From positions 124,001 to 188,000 of the forward strand of contig JARGFU010000011.1 of NCBI GenBank assembly GCA_029210625.1: DNA of 64,000 nucleotides, given 5' to 3'. The notes below the pieces were generated by a model. The model made no database searches. It saw only the letters and a program-made list of their open reading frames with translations, and was not told where the DNA came from. Positions 8,734 through 16,800 of this stretch are shown here, one piece after another. The position numbers and the translations under genes are program-made. Numbering within the stretch: position 1 is the first letter of the stretch; each line of letters opens with the position of its first letter. The DNA comes from Deltaproteobacteria bacterium. GTDB taxonomy: Bacteria; Myxococcota; Myxococcia; SLRQ01.

Positions 8734-10812
8734 CTACTTGACCGGAGTGGCCTTCAGGGCGGCCTTGCCGGCCTTCACGTAGACCTGGAAGCGGACCGAG
8801 CGCGCGCCGTGCTTTCCCTTGATCGCGTCCCGGTTCTTGCGCAGCTTGGCGGCGAACTTGTCGAAGGTCAGGCCGTCGGCGCCCTCGCCGCACTGGCGGC
8901 GGGTGGCCACGAAGTCCTGGAAGACCTGCTTGAAGTGCTCCTCGTCCGGGTCTCGCGCGGCGCCGCCCTGGGCGCGAGCGGTCGCGGCGAGCAGGGCGTC
9001 GGGGACCTTGGCGACCACGGTGGCGTCGGGGCCCTCGTGGCCGTCGTCCATGCCGTCCTCGCCGTAGGCCGCGGCGAAGGGATCGGCCGCCGCCTGGGCG
9101 AAGGGATCGGGCGCCGCCGCCGGGGCCGGAGCCGAGGACGCGGAGGCCGCGGCCTGCTCCTGGGCGGCGAGGTCGTTGAGGTTCACCACCCGGGTCGAGT
9201 CCGAGAAGTAGTCGCCCTGATCCGCGGAGGACTCCATCTCCGTGGCGAAGGGATCGTCGCTGGCGGGCGCGGGCGCGGCCGGAGGCGGCGCGGGCGGCGT
9301 GTAGGCCGCCGGGGCGGCGGCCGGGGCGGGATCGGCGAAGGGATCGAAGCCCCCGGGGTCCGCGGCGGCGGCCGGCGCCGCGGGAGGCGCAGCCGCGGGC
9401 GCGGAGAAGGGATCGAAGCCGCCGTCCGCCGGGGGCGGCGCGGGCGGATCGAGGGAGGCGGCCGGCGCGGGCGCGTCGGAGAAGGGGTCGAAGCCACCGG
9501 CGTCGGGCGCCCCGCCTGCCCCCGGGAAATCGCCCGGCATGATCGGCGCGATCTCATCGTCCCCGCCGAACGCGGCCGCCGGAGCGGGAGCGTCACCGAA
9601 GCCGAAGTCGTCGTGGTCCGCCTCGGGCGTCTCGGCCGGGTGATCGCCGAGCACGCTGCCGATGTCCGCGTCGCGGTGGACCATCACCTGATCGGCCAGC
9701 CCCGGGGCGCGGCTCGCCGCCCCCTCGAGCGCGGCGTTGATCGCCTCGGCCACCGGCCGGAAGGCGCGGGAGTAGCGGCGCGGCTCCAGGCGATGGGCGG
9801 TGTCACCCGAGACCGAGCGCTCGATGTCGGCCACCAGGCGCTTCGCCCACTTGCCGCCGGCACCCGAGGCGACGAAGAAGGCCCAGATCAGGGAGAGGGC
9901 CAGGAGGCCGCCGGCGCCGCCCATCCAGTAGAGGGCGATCTCGTCGAAGGCGGCCACCGAGTCGTGCACGCTCACGGTGGCGATCAGCACCGCGTCGGCG
10001 ACGCCGGGGAGCGGCACCTTGCGGGCGTAGCCCTCCGGAACGGTGAGGCCGACCACCTGCACCAGGTAGGGCATGATCAGCAGCTGATCGCTCTCCCCCC
10101 ATGGCACGGCGTCGTCGGGGCTGGCGCTCTTCGTGGCGAGGGCGACCGCGCCGGCGTCGTTGAGCTCGCCGGAGGAGGCCACGATGGCCTGCCCCCGGGC
10201 GACGGTCACCTCGACCCCGACCTGCGAGCGCAGCGCGGTGAGGAGGCCGGCGTCCACCGGGAAGAAGAGGGTGATCGCGCCGAGGGGCTCGCCGCCGTCT
10301 GCTGCGACCGGCGCGGAGGCCACGGCCAGCACGTTGCCCTCGCCCACCGGGTACATCGTCGAGCGGGCATCCCCGGCGTGCACCGCGGTGAGCCAGGCGA
10401 AGTCCTCGGTGCTCGCGCCCTCCTCCACGCTCTCGCCCACCCGGGCCCGGCTCGCGCCGCTGGGCGTGGAGAGCACCACCTCCAGCGCCGGACGGACGCC
10501 GGCCGGGAGGATGACCTCGGCGATCGCCTCCTGGGCGCGGGTGACGTTGGAGGTCGGCGGGTTGCCGGCGAGGCGGCGCGCGGCCTGGATGGCCTCGAGG
10601 ACCGCCGGGTCCCGGGCGAGGGTGCGGGCATAGTCGAGCTCGGCGGCCTGCCGCTGGGTCTGGGCCTGAGCCAGCCTCACCACGGCTCGCTCCAGTCTCG
10701 CCGAGGAGCCCCGCTCGAGGTCGGCCAGGAAGAACTTCGCCGTGAAGGCGAAGAGCGCCCCGATCAGAACGACCGCCAGGAGCGAGTAGATCCAGAACTT
10801 GAGCTTGATCAT
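8734..10812 (-). CDS. MXAN_5187-like inner-membrane sensor-type protein
   Basis: 692 residues from the ATG at 10812; a longer GTG-type frame to 10893 adds a poor leader. Transmembrane helix 1 lies at about 7-29. A periplasmic region of about 260 residues follows, and helix 2 lies at about 295-316. The topology resembles a chemoreceptor or Cache-type sensor, but no HAMP, kinase or methyl-accepting domain is visible after helix 2. Instead there is a long disordered Ala/Pro tail with three GGFDPF and several DPF motifs. The protein ends in a conserved-looking domain (about 617-692, with RRQCGEGADGLTF and VRFQVYVKAGKAALK) that I recognise as the C-terminal domain of the myxobacterial MXAN_5187 family. 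Function is unknown. The FDPF repeats look like short binding motifs for a cytoplasmic partner (inference). It is divergent from the small gene at 11193. Confidence 0.75.
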   Translation of the reverse strand: MIKLKFWIYSLLAVVLIGALFAFTAKFFLADLERGSSARLERAVVRLAQAQTQRQAAELDYARTLARDPAVLEAIQAARRLAGNPPTSNVTRAQEAIAEVILPAGVRPALEVVLSTPSGASRARVGESVEEGASTEDFAWLTAVHAGDARSTMYPVGEGNVLAVASAPVAADGGEPLGAITLFFPVDAGLLTALRSQVGVEVTVARGQAIVASSGELNDAGAVALATKSASPDDAVPWGESDQLLIMPYLVQVVGLTVPEGYARKVPLPGVADAVLIATVSVHDSVAAFDEIALYWMGGAGGLLALSLIWAFFVASGAGGKWAKRLVADIERSVSGDTAHRLEPRRYSRAFRPVAEAINAALEGAASRAPGLADQVMVHRDADIGSVLGDHPAETPEADHDDFGFGDAPAPAAAFGGDDEIAPIMPGDFPGAGGAPDAGGFDPFSDAPAPAASLDPPAPPPADGGFDPFSAPAAAPPAAPAAAADPGGFDPFADPAPAAAPAAYTPPAPPPAAPAPASDDPFATEMESSADQGDYFSDSTRVVNLNDLAAQEQAAASASSAPAPAAAPDPFAQAAADPFAAAYGEDGMDDGHEGPDATVVAKVPDALLAATARAQGGAARDPDEEHFKQVFQDFVATRRQCGEGADGLTFDKFAAKLRKNRDAIKGKHGARSVRFQVYVKAGKAALKATPVK

Positions 10813-11192
10813 CGATGCACCGTCGCCGCGGACCCCGTGTGAAAGGATCGACGGAACCAGGGTCTTCGTTCCGCCCCCATCATCGCGCCCCATGGTAGCG
10901 CACAGGCCGCTTCAGGAAAAAGAACCCGTTCCGCCACGGCGCCAGGAGAAGCGGCCCCGGGGCTCGCCCACCGCGCTCCCGGGTGCTGTCGAATCCCGGA
11001 CACGAAGGGGTGTTCCCGGACCCTCACCTCGGAGGACGCCGGCCGGGAGAGACCCCGGGAAGAGCCTCCTTTCGGGCGGCTCGCGTGCTCGCCGGCCGCG
11101 CGCGGGGACCTGGCACGAGATGTGATCTCTCCTCCCTCCAGATCCGATCGCCTCCGCCCGCCCCTCACCCACGAGAGAGAGGAGAACCCTCC
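10813..11192. other. 380-bp gap between divergent genes, presumed promoter region
   Basis: This gap separates the ATG starts of the MXAN_5187-like gene (minus) and a small ORF (plus). It is GC-rich with several short dyads. A TGGCACG block near 11111 looks like a sigma54 -24 element, but the -12 position reads GA instead of GC. I could not pick a convincing sigma70 promoter. No credible coding frame was seen; the frames that cross it have no ribosome site or domain. Confidence 0.5.
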
Positions 11193-11381
11193 ATGACCCG
11201 CTCCGACTTCCTCACCTGCGAGACCTGGGAGACCACCCTGCTGCTCGGCCGCGTCGCCGAGGCCGCCAGCCGCGACGCGGCCGCCCTGGGGGTCCCGACC
11301 GAGTCCCTGATCTTCAACGGAGACGACGAGGCCGAGGGCAACCCCTGGCTGCGGCATCGCCTCTCGAGCTTCGAGCGCTGA
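11193..11381 (+). CDS. Small hypothetical protein, 62 residues
   Basis: The ATG is preceded by a strong purine-rich ribosome site (GAGAGGAGAA, 7 bases upstream), which supports a real small gene. The protein begins MTRSDFLTCETWE and is mixed, slightly acidic and soluble, with no signal peptide or membrane helix. No known domain is recognised. Its TGA stop abuts the stop of the convergent YdeI-like gene with no base between, so the two mRNAs overlap at their 3' ends. It could be a short regulatory or stress protein, but nothing in the sequence proves a role. Confidence 0.5.
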   Translation: MTRSDFLTCETWETTLLLGRVAEAASRDAAALGVPTESLIFNGDDEAEGNPWLRHRLSSFER

Positions 11382-11840
11382 TCAGCTCATCGGCGACTCG
11401 AGGAGACGCTCCACCGTCTTCTCGATCCGCCGGGCGCGGGTCTCGGGGCGCTTGGCCTCCTCGATCCACTCGACGTACTCGCGCTGGTGCGAGAAGGCTA
11501 GGCGCTCGAAGGCCTTGCGCGCCGCGTCGGCGTCCGCGAGCGCTCGCTGCAGATCCTCGGGGACCTCGACCTTCTCCGGCTGCCGGGCGATCTGCAGGAC
11601 CACCTTGACGTTGCTCCCCACCGAGACGCCGGCGAGGCGCTGCAGCTCGGGGGGCACCATCATGAAGTGGCCGCCGTCGTCGGTCGGGAAGACGCTGGTG
11701 TCGATGGGGAAGGTGTTCAGGGTCCCGGTGACGGGCACCCGGCCCTTGTGGCCAAGGGCATCACTCGCCTCAGCGGGCAAATCGAGGCAGAGTTGCTGAC
11801 GACGACGGACCAACTCTGCCTTGAAACGAACGAGCGGCAT
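11382..11840 (-). CDS. YdeI/OmpD-associated-type protein with DUF1905 domain
   Basis: 152 residues from an ATG at 11840. The N-terminal half has the DUF1905 beta-barrel pattern (KAELVRR, GRVPVTGTLN, FPTDDGGHFMMVPPEL), and the middle matches GVSVGSNVKVVLQ. The C-terminal half has the YdeI/OmdA helical segment: VPEDLQRALADADAARKAFERLAFSHQREYV, WIEEAKRPETRARRI and ERLLE. Family members are called bacteriocin-protection or OmpD-associated proteins, but their biochemical role is not firmly known. The long upstream extension of this frame to 12599 is a shadow of the lipoprotein gene on the other strand. The gene is divergent from that lipoprotein gene (76 bp between starts). Confidence 0.85.
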   Translation of the reverse strand: MPLVRFKAELVRRRQQLCLDLPAEASDALGHKGRVPVTGTLNTFPIDTSVFPTDDGGHFMMVPPELQRLAGVSVGSNVKVVLQIARQPEKVEVPEDLQRALADADAARKAFERLAFSHQREYVEWIEEAKRPETRARRIEKTVERLLESPMS

Positions 11841-11916
11841 GCTCCCTCCGAACGACTGGACTTCTGATCTCCGGCACCGGCCAGATTCGGGGACTCTACC
11901 CCAACTGGACCGGAAA

Positions 11917-12876
11917 ATGGGGCCCAGAGCCTTTTTTCGCCATGGACCGAGCGCCCTCCTCCTGACCCTGTTGGCGGGGTGCAGCCTCCACACCACCCCG
12001 CCGGGCGTCCCGGAGCCGACGCTCCAGCGGGAGGCGGAGGAGCTGGACCTCCTGATCGTCAGCGGCGGAGAGGGTGAGGCGGCGACCTTGCTGGTCGGCA
12101 GCGGCGGCGAGGTGGCGGCGATCGACGGCGGCCCCCTGGGGGGCCCCCTGGCCGTGCTCCTCGATCTCTGCCAGCGCTGGGGAGCCTGCGAGCCGGACCA
12201 CGTGATCGCCACCCCCGCCCCACCCCGGGGCTCCCCGGGGCTGCTCTTCCTCCTGGCCGGCGAGGATCGCCAGCCGGGGACCGACGACGATCGAGTGCCG
12301 GCCGGCGCGCGCCTGGAGATCGACTCGGAGCGCCCCTGCCCGGCCCTCGCCTGCCATGCCCTGCGGGACCTGCTCGGCCCCGAGCGGGCCGCGCGAGACG
12401 GCGACACCCTCCTGCTGGGCGAGGGCCACCGCCTGCGCCTCACCCTCGAGGGCCCCTCCCCTCGCCTCTCGATCTGGCGCGGCGGCGAGGCTTCCCGGGT
12501 CGAGGCGGGCGCCCTCCTCTGGGGACCCGCGCCCTGCCGCCTGCCCGCCGGCAGCGAGGGTTGGGCCTTCGCCGACCTCACCCGCTGCCCGGGCGGCACG
12601 CTGGAGCTGGAGGCCCCCGATCGGGCCCCGCCCCTGGTCGTGCTGAGCCGTGGCGCGGGGGACTGCGAGGCCCTCGAGCGGGACCACGACCTCCTGCAGG
12701 CCGCGGGCAGCCGGGTGCTGGTGGTGGGCGAGCCGGCCGAGGGCGCCCGCTGCCGCCTGCCCGGCCCCCGGGTCGGCCGTCACCTGATCCTCCGGGTCGG
12801 CGGCGGGGAGGCCCGCCCCTTGCGCCTCGAGCCCGACGGCGCCCTCCGGCCCCTGCCCACGCCCCCCTCCCCCTGA
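11917..12876 (+). CDS. Putative lipoprotein resembling a degenerate metallo-beta-lactamase domain
   Basis: 319 residues from ATG 11917; the longer frame from 11821 overlaps the neighbour's start region. The N-terminus is a signal with lipobox LLAGC. Residues after it (LDLLIVSGGEGEAATLLVGSGGEVAAIDGG) follow the start of ComEC-like metallo-beta-lactamase folds, where the next strand normally ends in a THxHxDH metal site. Here that place reads ATPAPPRGSPGL, so all the histidines are gone. The similarity is by pattern only. If right, the protein is a secreted non-catalytic relative. It stands 76 bp upstream of pfkA on the same strand and may be co-transcribed, though pfkA has its own good ribosome site. 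Confidence 0.6.
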   Translation: MGPRAFFRHGPSALLLTLLAGCSLHTTPPGVPEPTLQREAEELDLLIVSGGEGEAATLLVGSGGEVAAIDGGPLGGPLAVLLDLCQRWGACEPDHVIATPAPPRGSPGLLFLLAGEDRQPGTDDDRVPAGARLEIDSERPCPALACHALRDLLGPERAARDGDTLLLGEGHRLRLTLEGPSPRLSIWRGGEASRVEAGALLWGPAPCRLPAGSEGWAFADLTRCPGGTLELEAPDRAPPLVVLSRGAGDCEALERDHDLLQAAGSRVLVVGEPAEGARCRLPGPRVGRHLILRVGGGEARPLRLEPDGALRPLPTPPSP

Positions 12877-12952
12877 CCCTCCCCCGCGCGGCGAGCCCGG
12901 GGGTAGGATGGGCGCGCCGGGCGCTGCACGCCCGAGCGGGAGGAGGCAGACG

Positions 12953-14050
12953 ATGGGAAGCAAGCCCCTTAAGATCGCGCTCTCGACCGGTGGGGGCGAC
13001 GCCCCCGGCCTCAACGCCGTGATCCGGGCGGTGGTGCTCGCGGCCGACAGCCGCAGCTGGGACGTCTACGGGATCCGCAACGGCTACGAGGGGCTGCTCG
13101 ACACCGACGAGATCGTGCGGCTCACCCCCGAGACCGTCTTCGGCATCCACCCCCTCGGCGGGACGATCCTGGGCACCACCAACCGGGGCAACCCCTTCGA
13201 GTTCCCGGTCGAGAACATGGCCGGCGAGGTCGAGGTCCGCGATCTCTCGGCGAGGGTGATGGAGAACTTCCGGCGGCTGCGCTTCGACGCCTTCATCGCG
13301 GTGGGCGGAGACGGCTCCCTCGGCATCGCCCAGCGCTTCGGTGAGCTGGGGATGCCGGTGATCGGCGTGCCCAAGACGATCGACAACGACCTCTCGGGCA
13401 CGACGGTGACCTTCGGCCTGGACACCGCCTGCGTCACCGCCACCGAGGCCCTCGACAAGCTGATCACCACCGCCCGCTCCCACGAGCGGGTCTTCGTGGT
13501 GGAGGCCATGGGCCGCTACGCCGGCTGGATCGCGCTCGAGAGCGGGATCGCCGGCGGGGCCGACGCCATCCTGATCCCCGAGATCCCGTACGACATCCAG
13601 AAGGTCGCCGACAAGATCCTGGACATCGACGTCAACGGGAAGAAGTTCGCCATCGTCGTGGTCGCCGAGGGCGCGAAGCCCATCGGTGGCGAGAGGGTGA
13701 TCAAGGGCGGCGCCGAGGGCGGCCGGCAGGAGGTCGTGCTCGGCGGCATCGCCGAGCGGATCGCCCGGCAGCTCGCGGAGCTGACCAAGAAGGACACCCG
13801 CCACCTCGTCCTCGGTCACCTCCAGCGCGGGGGCTCGCCCACCCGCTTCGACCGCCTGCTCGGCACCCGCTTCGGGGCCGCCGCCATCCGCTTCATCGAG
13901 GAGGGCCGCTTCGGCAACATGGTCGCCCTCGATCCCCCGGAGGTGAAGGCCGTCCCCCTCACCGAGGCGATCTCGCGGATGAAGAGCGTGCCGCTGGATG
14001 GGGATACCATCCAGACCGCGCGCGACCTCTCGATCTGCCTGGGCGACTGA
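12953..14050 (+). CDS. pfkA: 6-phosphofructokinase
   Basis: 365 residues, starting at ATG 12953 with GGGAGGAGG about 6 bases before it. It catalyses phosphorylation of fructose 6-phosphate to the 1,6-bisphosphate in glycolysis. The motifs are clear: STGGGDAPGLN at the N-terminus (phosphate loop), GGDGSL, PKTIDNDL (catalytic Asp), VEAMGRYAGW, and LGHLQRGGSPTRFD near the end. In this family a Gly at the position after GGD favours ATP, while Asp there marks pyrophosphate enzymes. The Lys of PKTIDND is usual in pyrophosphate and group III types. This one has Gly plus Lys, so ATP use is the better guess but not certain. It is followed at once by a long palindromic hairpin. Confidence 0.95.
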   Translation: MGSKPLKIALSTGGGDAPGLNAVIRAVVLAADSRSWDVYGIRNGYEGLLDTDEIVRLTPETVFGIHPLGGTILGTTNRGNPFEFPVENMAGEVEVRDLSARVMENFRRLRFDAFIAVGGDGSLGIAQRFGELGMPVIGVPKTIDNDLSGTTVTFGLDTACVTATEALDKLITTARSHERVFVVEAMGRYAGWIALESGIAGGADAILIPEIPYDIQKVADKILDIDVNGKKFAIVVVAEGAKPIGGERVIKGGAEGGRQEVVLGGIAERIARQLAELTKKDTRHLVLGHLQRGGSPTRFDRLLGTRFGAAAIRFIEEGRFGNMVALDPPEVKAVPLTEAISRMKSVPLDGDTIQTARDLSICLGD

Positions 14051-14068
14051 GGGCCTCTCTCGGCCCCC

Positions 14069-14120
14069 GAGGAAAGGCCGTGTACGTGCACGTGCACGTA
14101 CACGAGCACGGCTTTTCCTC
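14069..14120. terminator. Long palindromic hairpin between convergent genes
   Basis: A 52-base inverted repeat. The outer arms are GAGGAAA and TTTCCTC, then GCCGTG pairs with CACGGC. The centre is a perfect 24-base palindrome at 14080-14103 made of GTGTAC/GTGCAC units. It lies 18 bases after the pfkA stop and 3 bases before the end of the convergent UPF0145 gene, and has T-rich flanks in both directions, so it can act as a two-way terminator. The same tandem unit recurs at 48.3 kb. Confidence 0.75.
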
Positions 14121-14123
14121 TGG

Positions 14124-14600
14124 CTACCGGGTGCGGACCCCGGTCCCGAAGGCCAGCACCTCGATCCCCGCCGTCCCCTTCCCATCGGACCGGGACGAGG
14201 CGAGGCGCGAGGTCTCGAGGCGGACGTTGATCACGGCGTCGTAGCCCGCCGCCTGCGCCTCCTGCTTCAGCCGCAGGATCGCCTCCCGGCGCGCCCGCTG
14301 CATCAGGGACTCGTAGGCGTCGATCCGCCCACCGACGATCCCGATCAGCCCGGCGACGATCCGCTTGAAGTAGTCGATCGAGATCACGACGCTCCCGGAG
14401 AGCAGCTCACCCCCGGTCGCCTCGCCGAAGGAGGCCGGCAGGCGCTTCAGGGTGATGGCGGGCAGGTGCCGCAGCCTCACCTCGCCCACGTTCAGCTCCC
14501 GGAGGTGCCGGCGCTCCTGGGCCGAGCCGACCAGCCAGCCGATCAGCAGCAGGGCGACGAAGCTCCCGACCTGCAAGAGGAAGCCGATGAGGTTCTCCAT
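14124..14600 (-). CDS. Membrane-anchored UPF0145 (YbjQ-like) protein
   Basis: 158 residues. An N-terminal transmembrane helix (about 5-24: IGFLLQVGSFVALLLIGWLVG) carries a YbjQ/UPF0145 domain. The domain core shows ISIDYFKRIVAGLIGIVGG, then an helix with RARREAILRLKQEAQAAGYDAVINVRLETS and a closing VLAFGTGV strand, the pattern of this pentameric family. The start lies 2 bases after the stop of the upstream soluble paralogue, so the pair forms an operon. UPF0145 proteins have been called heavy-metal-binding-like, but their role is not established. The membrane anchor would place the assembly at the inner membrane, facing the cytoplasm (inference). Confidence 0.8.
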   Translation of the reverse strand: MENLIGFLLQVGSFVALLLIGWLVGSAQERRHLRELNVGEVRLRHLPAITLKRLPASFGEATGGELLSGSVVISIDYFKRIVAGLIGIVGGRIDAYESLMQRARREAILRLKQEAQAAGYDAVINVRLETSRLASSRSDGKGTAGIEVLAFGTGVRTR

Positions 14601-14602
14601 GA

Positions 14603-14923
14603 TCAGCCGTCCGCCAGCTTCACGGCCGTGCCGTAGGCGAAGAGCTCGGCGGCCCCCTGCGCCACCGAGGAGGTCGAGAAGCGCACGTTGATGACGGCGT
14701 GGGCGCCGAGGGACAGGGCCTCGGCCTTCATCCGCTCCAGCGCCTCGACGCGGGCCTCCTGGAGCAGCTCGGTGTAGCCCACGAGCTCACCCCCGACGAG
14801 GTTCTTGAGGCCGGCCATGATGTCCCGCCCGATGTGCTTGGCCCGGACGGTGCTGCCGGTGACGATTCCCAGGTGCTCGGTGATCGAGCGGCCGGGGACC
14901 TCTTCCACGTTGGTGATGATCAT
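14603..14923 (-). CDS. UPF0145 (YbjQ-like) soluble protein
   Basis: 106 residues starting with MIITNVEEVPG at ATG 14923; AAGGAG lies about 11 bases upstream. The whole length is the YbjQ/UPF0145 fold: GIVTGSTVRAKHIGRDIMAGLKNLVGGEL, an helix with LLQEARVEALERMKAEALSLGAHAVINVRF, then AAELFAYGTAV. It lacks the membrane helix of its downstream paralogue. Length and start agree well with the family (about 105 residues). The biochemical role is unknown. It probably oligomerises with itself and perhaps with the anchored copy (inference from tandem arrangement). Confidence 0.88.
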   Translation of the reverse strand: MIITNVEEVPGRSITEHLGIVTGSTVRAKHIGRDIMAGLKNLVGGELVGYTELLQEARVEALERMKAEALSLGAHAVINVRFSTSSVAQGAAELFAYGTAVKLADG

Positions 14924-15054
14924 CTCTTCGGGGTCTCCTTGCCGGGGCGGGGCCCCGGGCTGTGGTAGAAAGACGGGAGTGGGCGACGCCTGGGGGGCTA
15001 GCCATCTGACGGGAACCACACTCCCCTGAGTTTCTGGGTGTGGAGGACACCTCG

Positions 15055-16176
15055 GTGATCGGCATCGACTTCGGAACCAGCACCACGGAGGTCGCCGTCG
15101 TCGTCGACGGCCAGCCGGTGCTGCTGCCCGGCCCCCGGGAGGACCGCGTGATCCCCTCGATCGTGGCCTACCCCCCGGCGGGCAGGACCATCGTCGGCAG
15201 CGAGGCCGAGGCCCGCTGGAGGATCGACCTCGAGAACACCATCCACTCGGTCAAGCGCATCGTCGGCCGCCGCTGGTTCGACCAGGAGGTCGCCGAGTTC
15301 CGGTCGACCTGCGGCTACGCCCTCGAACGGGGGCAGAACCACGAGATCCTCATCGACTGCCGGGGCGGGAAGCTCACCCCGACGACGGTGGCCACCACCC
15401 TCCTCGAGCGCATCCTCGGCACGATGAACCTGCCGGTGGACGTGCCCGTCACCCTCGGCGTGCCGCCCTCCTTCGGCTCCGACCAGCGCCTGGCCCTGGT
15501 GGAGATCGCCAACGCCGCCGGCCTGGAGCGGGTGACCACCATGGACGAGCCCTACCTGGCCGTCCTCCCCTACCTGCGCCGGGAGGAGCAGCAGAAGAAG
15601 GTCGCGGTCTTCGACCTCGGCGGCGGCACCTTCGACCTCGCCGTCCTCGATGTCCGCGGCCGGGTGCACCGCCTGCTGGCCTGTGACGGAGATCCCTACC
15701 TCGGCGGCAACGACATCGATCTGGGGATGGCCGACTGGGTCCGCAGCCAGGTGCTGGTGCAGAAGCACTGGGATCTGCGCTCCCGCCCGGAGAGCTGGAC
15801 CGCCCTGATCGGGGTCTGCCGGGAGGCCAAGAAGCGCCTCTCCGTGCTGCCGCAGACCACGATCTCCCTGGGGCTGGTGGACCCGGTGGTGGCCGACGTG
15901 ACCGTCCCCATCTCCCGGCACGACCTCAACCCCACCCTGCACGAGGCCATGGGGCGCTGCTTCGCGATCTGCGACCACGTGCTGCGCGAGGCGGGCCTGC
16001 GGGCCAGCGACATCGACGAGGTGGTGCTGGCCGGCGGGTCCACCTACCTGCCGCAGGTGCGGGAGGCGGTGGCGACCTACTTCGGAGCGCCGCCCCGCAG
16101 CGAGCTACCCGCCGACCACCTGGTCGCGATGGGCGCCGCGCTGGCCTCCGCCGCGCGCGACTCGAGGGGACGCTAG
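15055..16176 (+). CDS. DnaK-type (Hsp70-like) ATPase domain protein lacking the substrate-binding domain
   Basis: 373 residues from GTG 15055. This start is chosen because GGAGG lies 8 bases before it; another GTG at 15040 adds five residues. The protein is an Hsp70/actin-fold ATPase: phosphate 1 loop GIDFGTSTTEVAVV, phosphate 2 loop VFDLGGGTFDLAVLDV, adenosine motif VVLAGGSTYLPQV, and a CREAKKRLS segment as in DnaK. It ends right after the nucleotide domain, at the length where DnaK (about 640 residues) continues with linker and substrate-binding domain. There is no C-terminal lid. Such short Hsp70-like proteins are present in many myxobacteria, but their clients are mostly unknown. It is divergent from the UPF0145 pair and convergent with the YchJ-like gene. 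Confidence 0.85.
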   Translation: MIGIDFGTSTTEVAVVVDGQPVLLPGPREDRVIPSIVAYPPAGRTIVGSEAEARWRIDLENTIHSVKRIVGRRWFDQEVAEFRSTCGYALERGQNHEILIDCRGGKLTPTTVATTLLERILGTMNLPVDVPVTLGVPPSFGSDQRLALVEIANAAGLERVTTMDEPYLAVLPYLRREEQQKKVAVFDLGGGTFDLAVLDVRGRVHRLLACDGDPYLGGNDIDLGMADWVRSQVLVQKHWDLRSRPESWTALIGVCREAKKRLSVLPQTTISLGLVDPVVADVTVPISRHDLNPTLHEAMGRCFAICDHVLREAGLRASDIDEVVLAGGSTYLPQVREAVATYFGAPPRSELPADHLVAMGAALASAARDSRGR

Positions 16177-16196
16177 CCCGCTTCTGGCGGAAGCGC

Positions 16197-16679
16197 TCAG
16201 GCCGCGCAGCACTTCTTGTACTTCTTGCCGCTCCCGCAGGGGCAGGGATCGTTCCGGCCGATCTTGGGACCCTCGCGCCGGATGGGCTTGGGCTTCACCG
16301 CGTCGCCGTCGAGGAAGTACCACCCGTCCTCGAGCTTCACGAAGGTGGAGAGCTCGTGGTGGGTCATGCTCTGGCCGTCGATCGAGTAGCGGGCGATGAA
16401 CTCGAGCTCGGCGCGCTCGCCGCCCTCGTCCATCTGGCTGTCGACGATCTCGAAGCCCTCCCACTCGGCCTTCTTCGCCCACTGCTTGGTGGCCTCGAGA
16501 TCCACGTCCTCGGAGGTCTCGGGGGCGTTGCTCGTCAGGATGTACTGGGTCTCGTTGGTCGCGTAGGCCGTGTAGCGCGCCCGCATCACCGCCTCGGGCG
16601 TCGGGGGCTTCTTCTTTCCCTTGATGTAGGGCTTGCAGCAATCGGCCAGGGGTTGTCCGGACCCACAGGGGCAATTCAC
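16197..16679 (-). CDS. YchJ-like protein with SEC-C zinc motifs at both ends
   Basis: 160 residues. The N-terminal motif [13 protein letters not shown] and the C-terminal motif [15 protein letters not shown] are both SEC-C type zinc sites as found at the end of SecA. Between them lies the YchJ NTF2-like domain, with [15 protein letters not shown] (family hallmark), [33 protein letters not shown]. Length matches E. coli YchJ (about 150). The function is not firmly known. The gene ends 20 bp after the convergent Hsp70-like gene and starts divergently from the MinD-like gene. Confidence 0.92.
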   Translation of the reverse strand: MNCPCGSGQPLADCCKPYIKGKKKPPTPEAVMRARYTAYATNETQYILTSNAPETSEDVDLEATKQWAKKAEWEGFEIVDSQMDEGGERAELEFIARYSIDGQSMTHHELSTFVKLEDGWYFLDGDAVKPKPIRREGPKIGRNDPCPCGSGKKYKKCCAA

Positions 16680-16800
16680 GTCGTCAGACCTCCGGGAGGG
16701 TTGAAGGCGCGCATCCTAGTGGTGGGACGAGGGCGAGGCAAACTCGCTGGGGTGCTTCCCGCTTGCTATGCTGACCGGGACTCTGCCAGCGAAGGCGAAG

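Noticed and set aside
11111-11127. A second sigma54 promoter (TGGCACG) before the small ORF
   Set aside because: The -12 block has GA in place of the nearly invariant GC, so it is unlikely to work.
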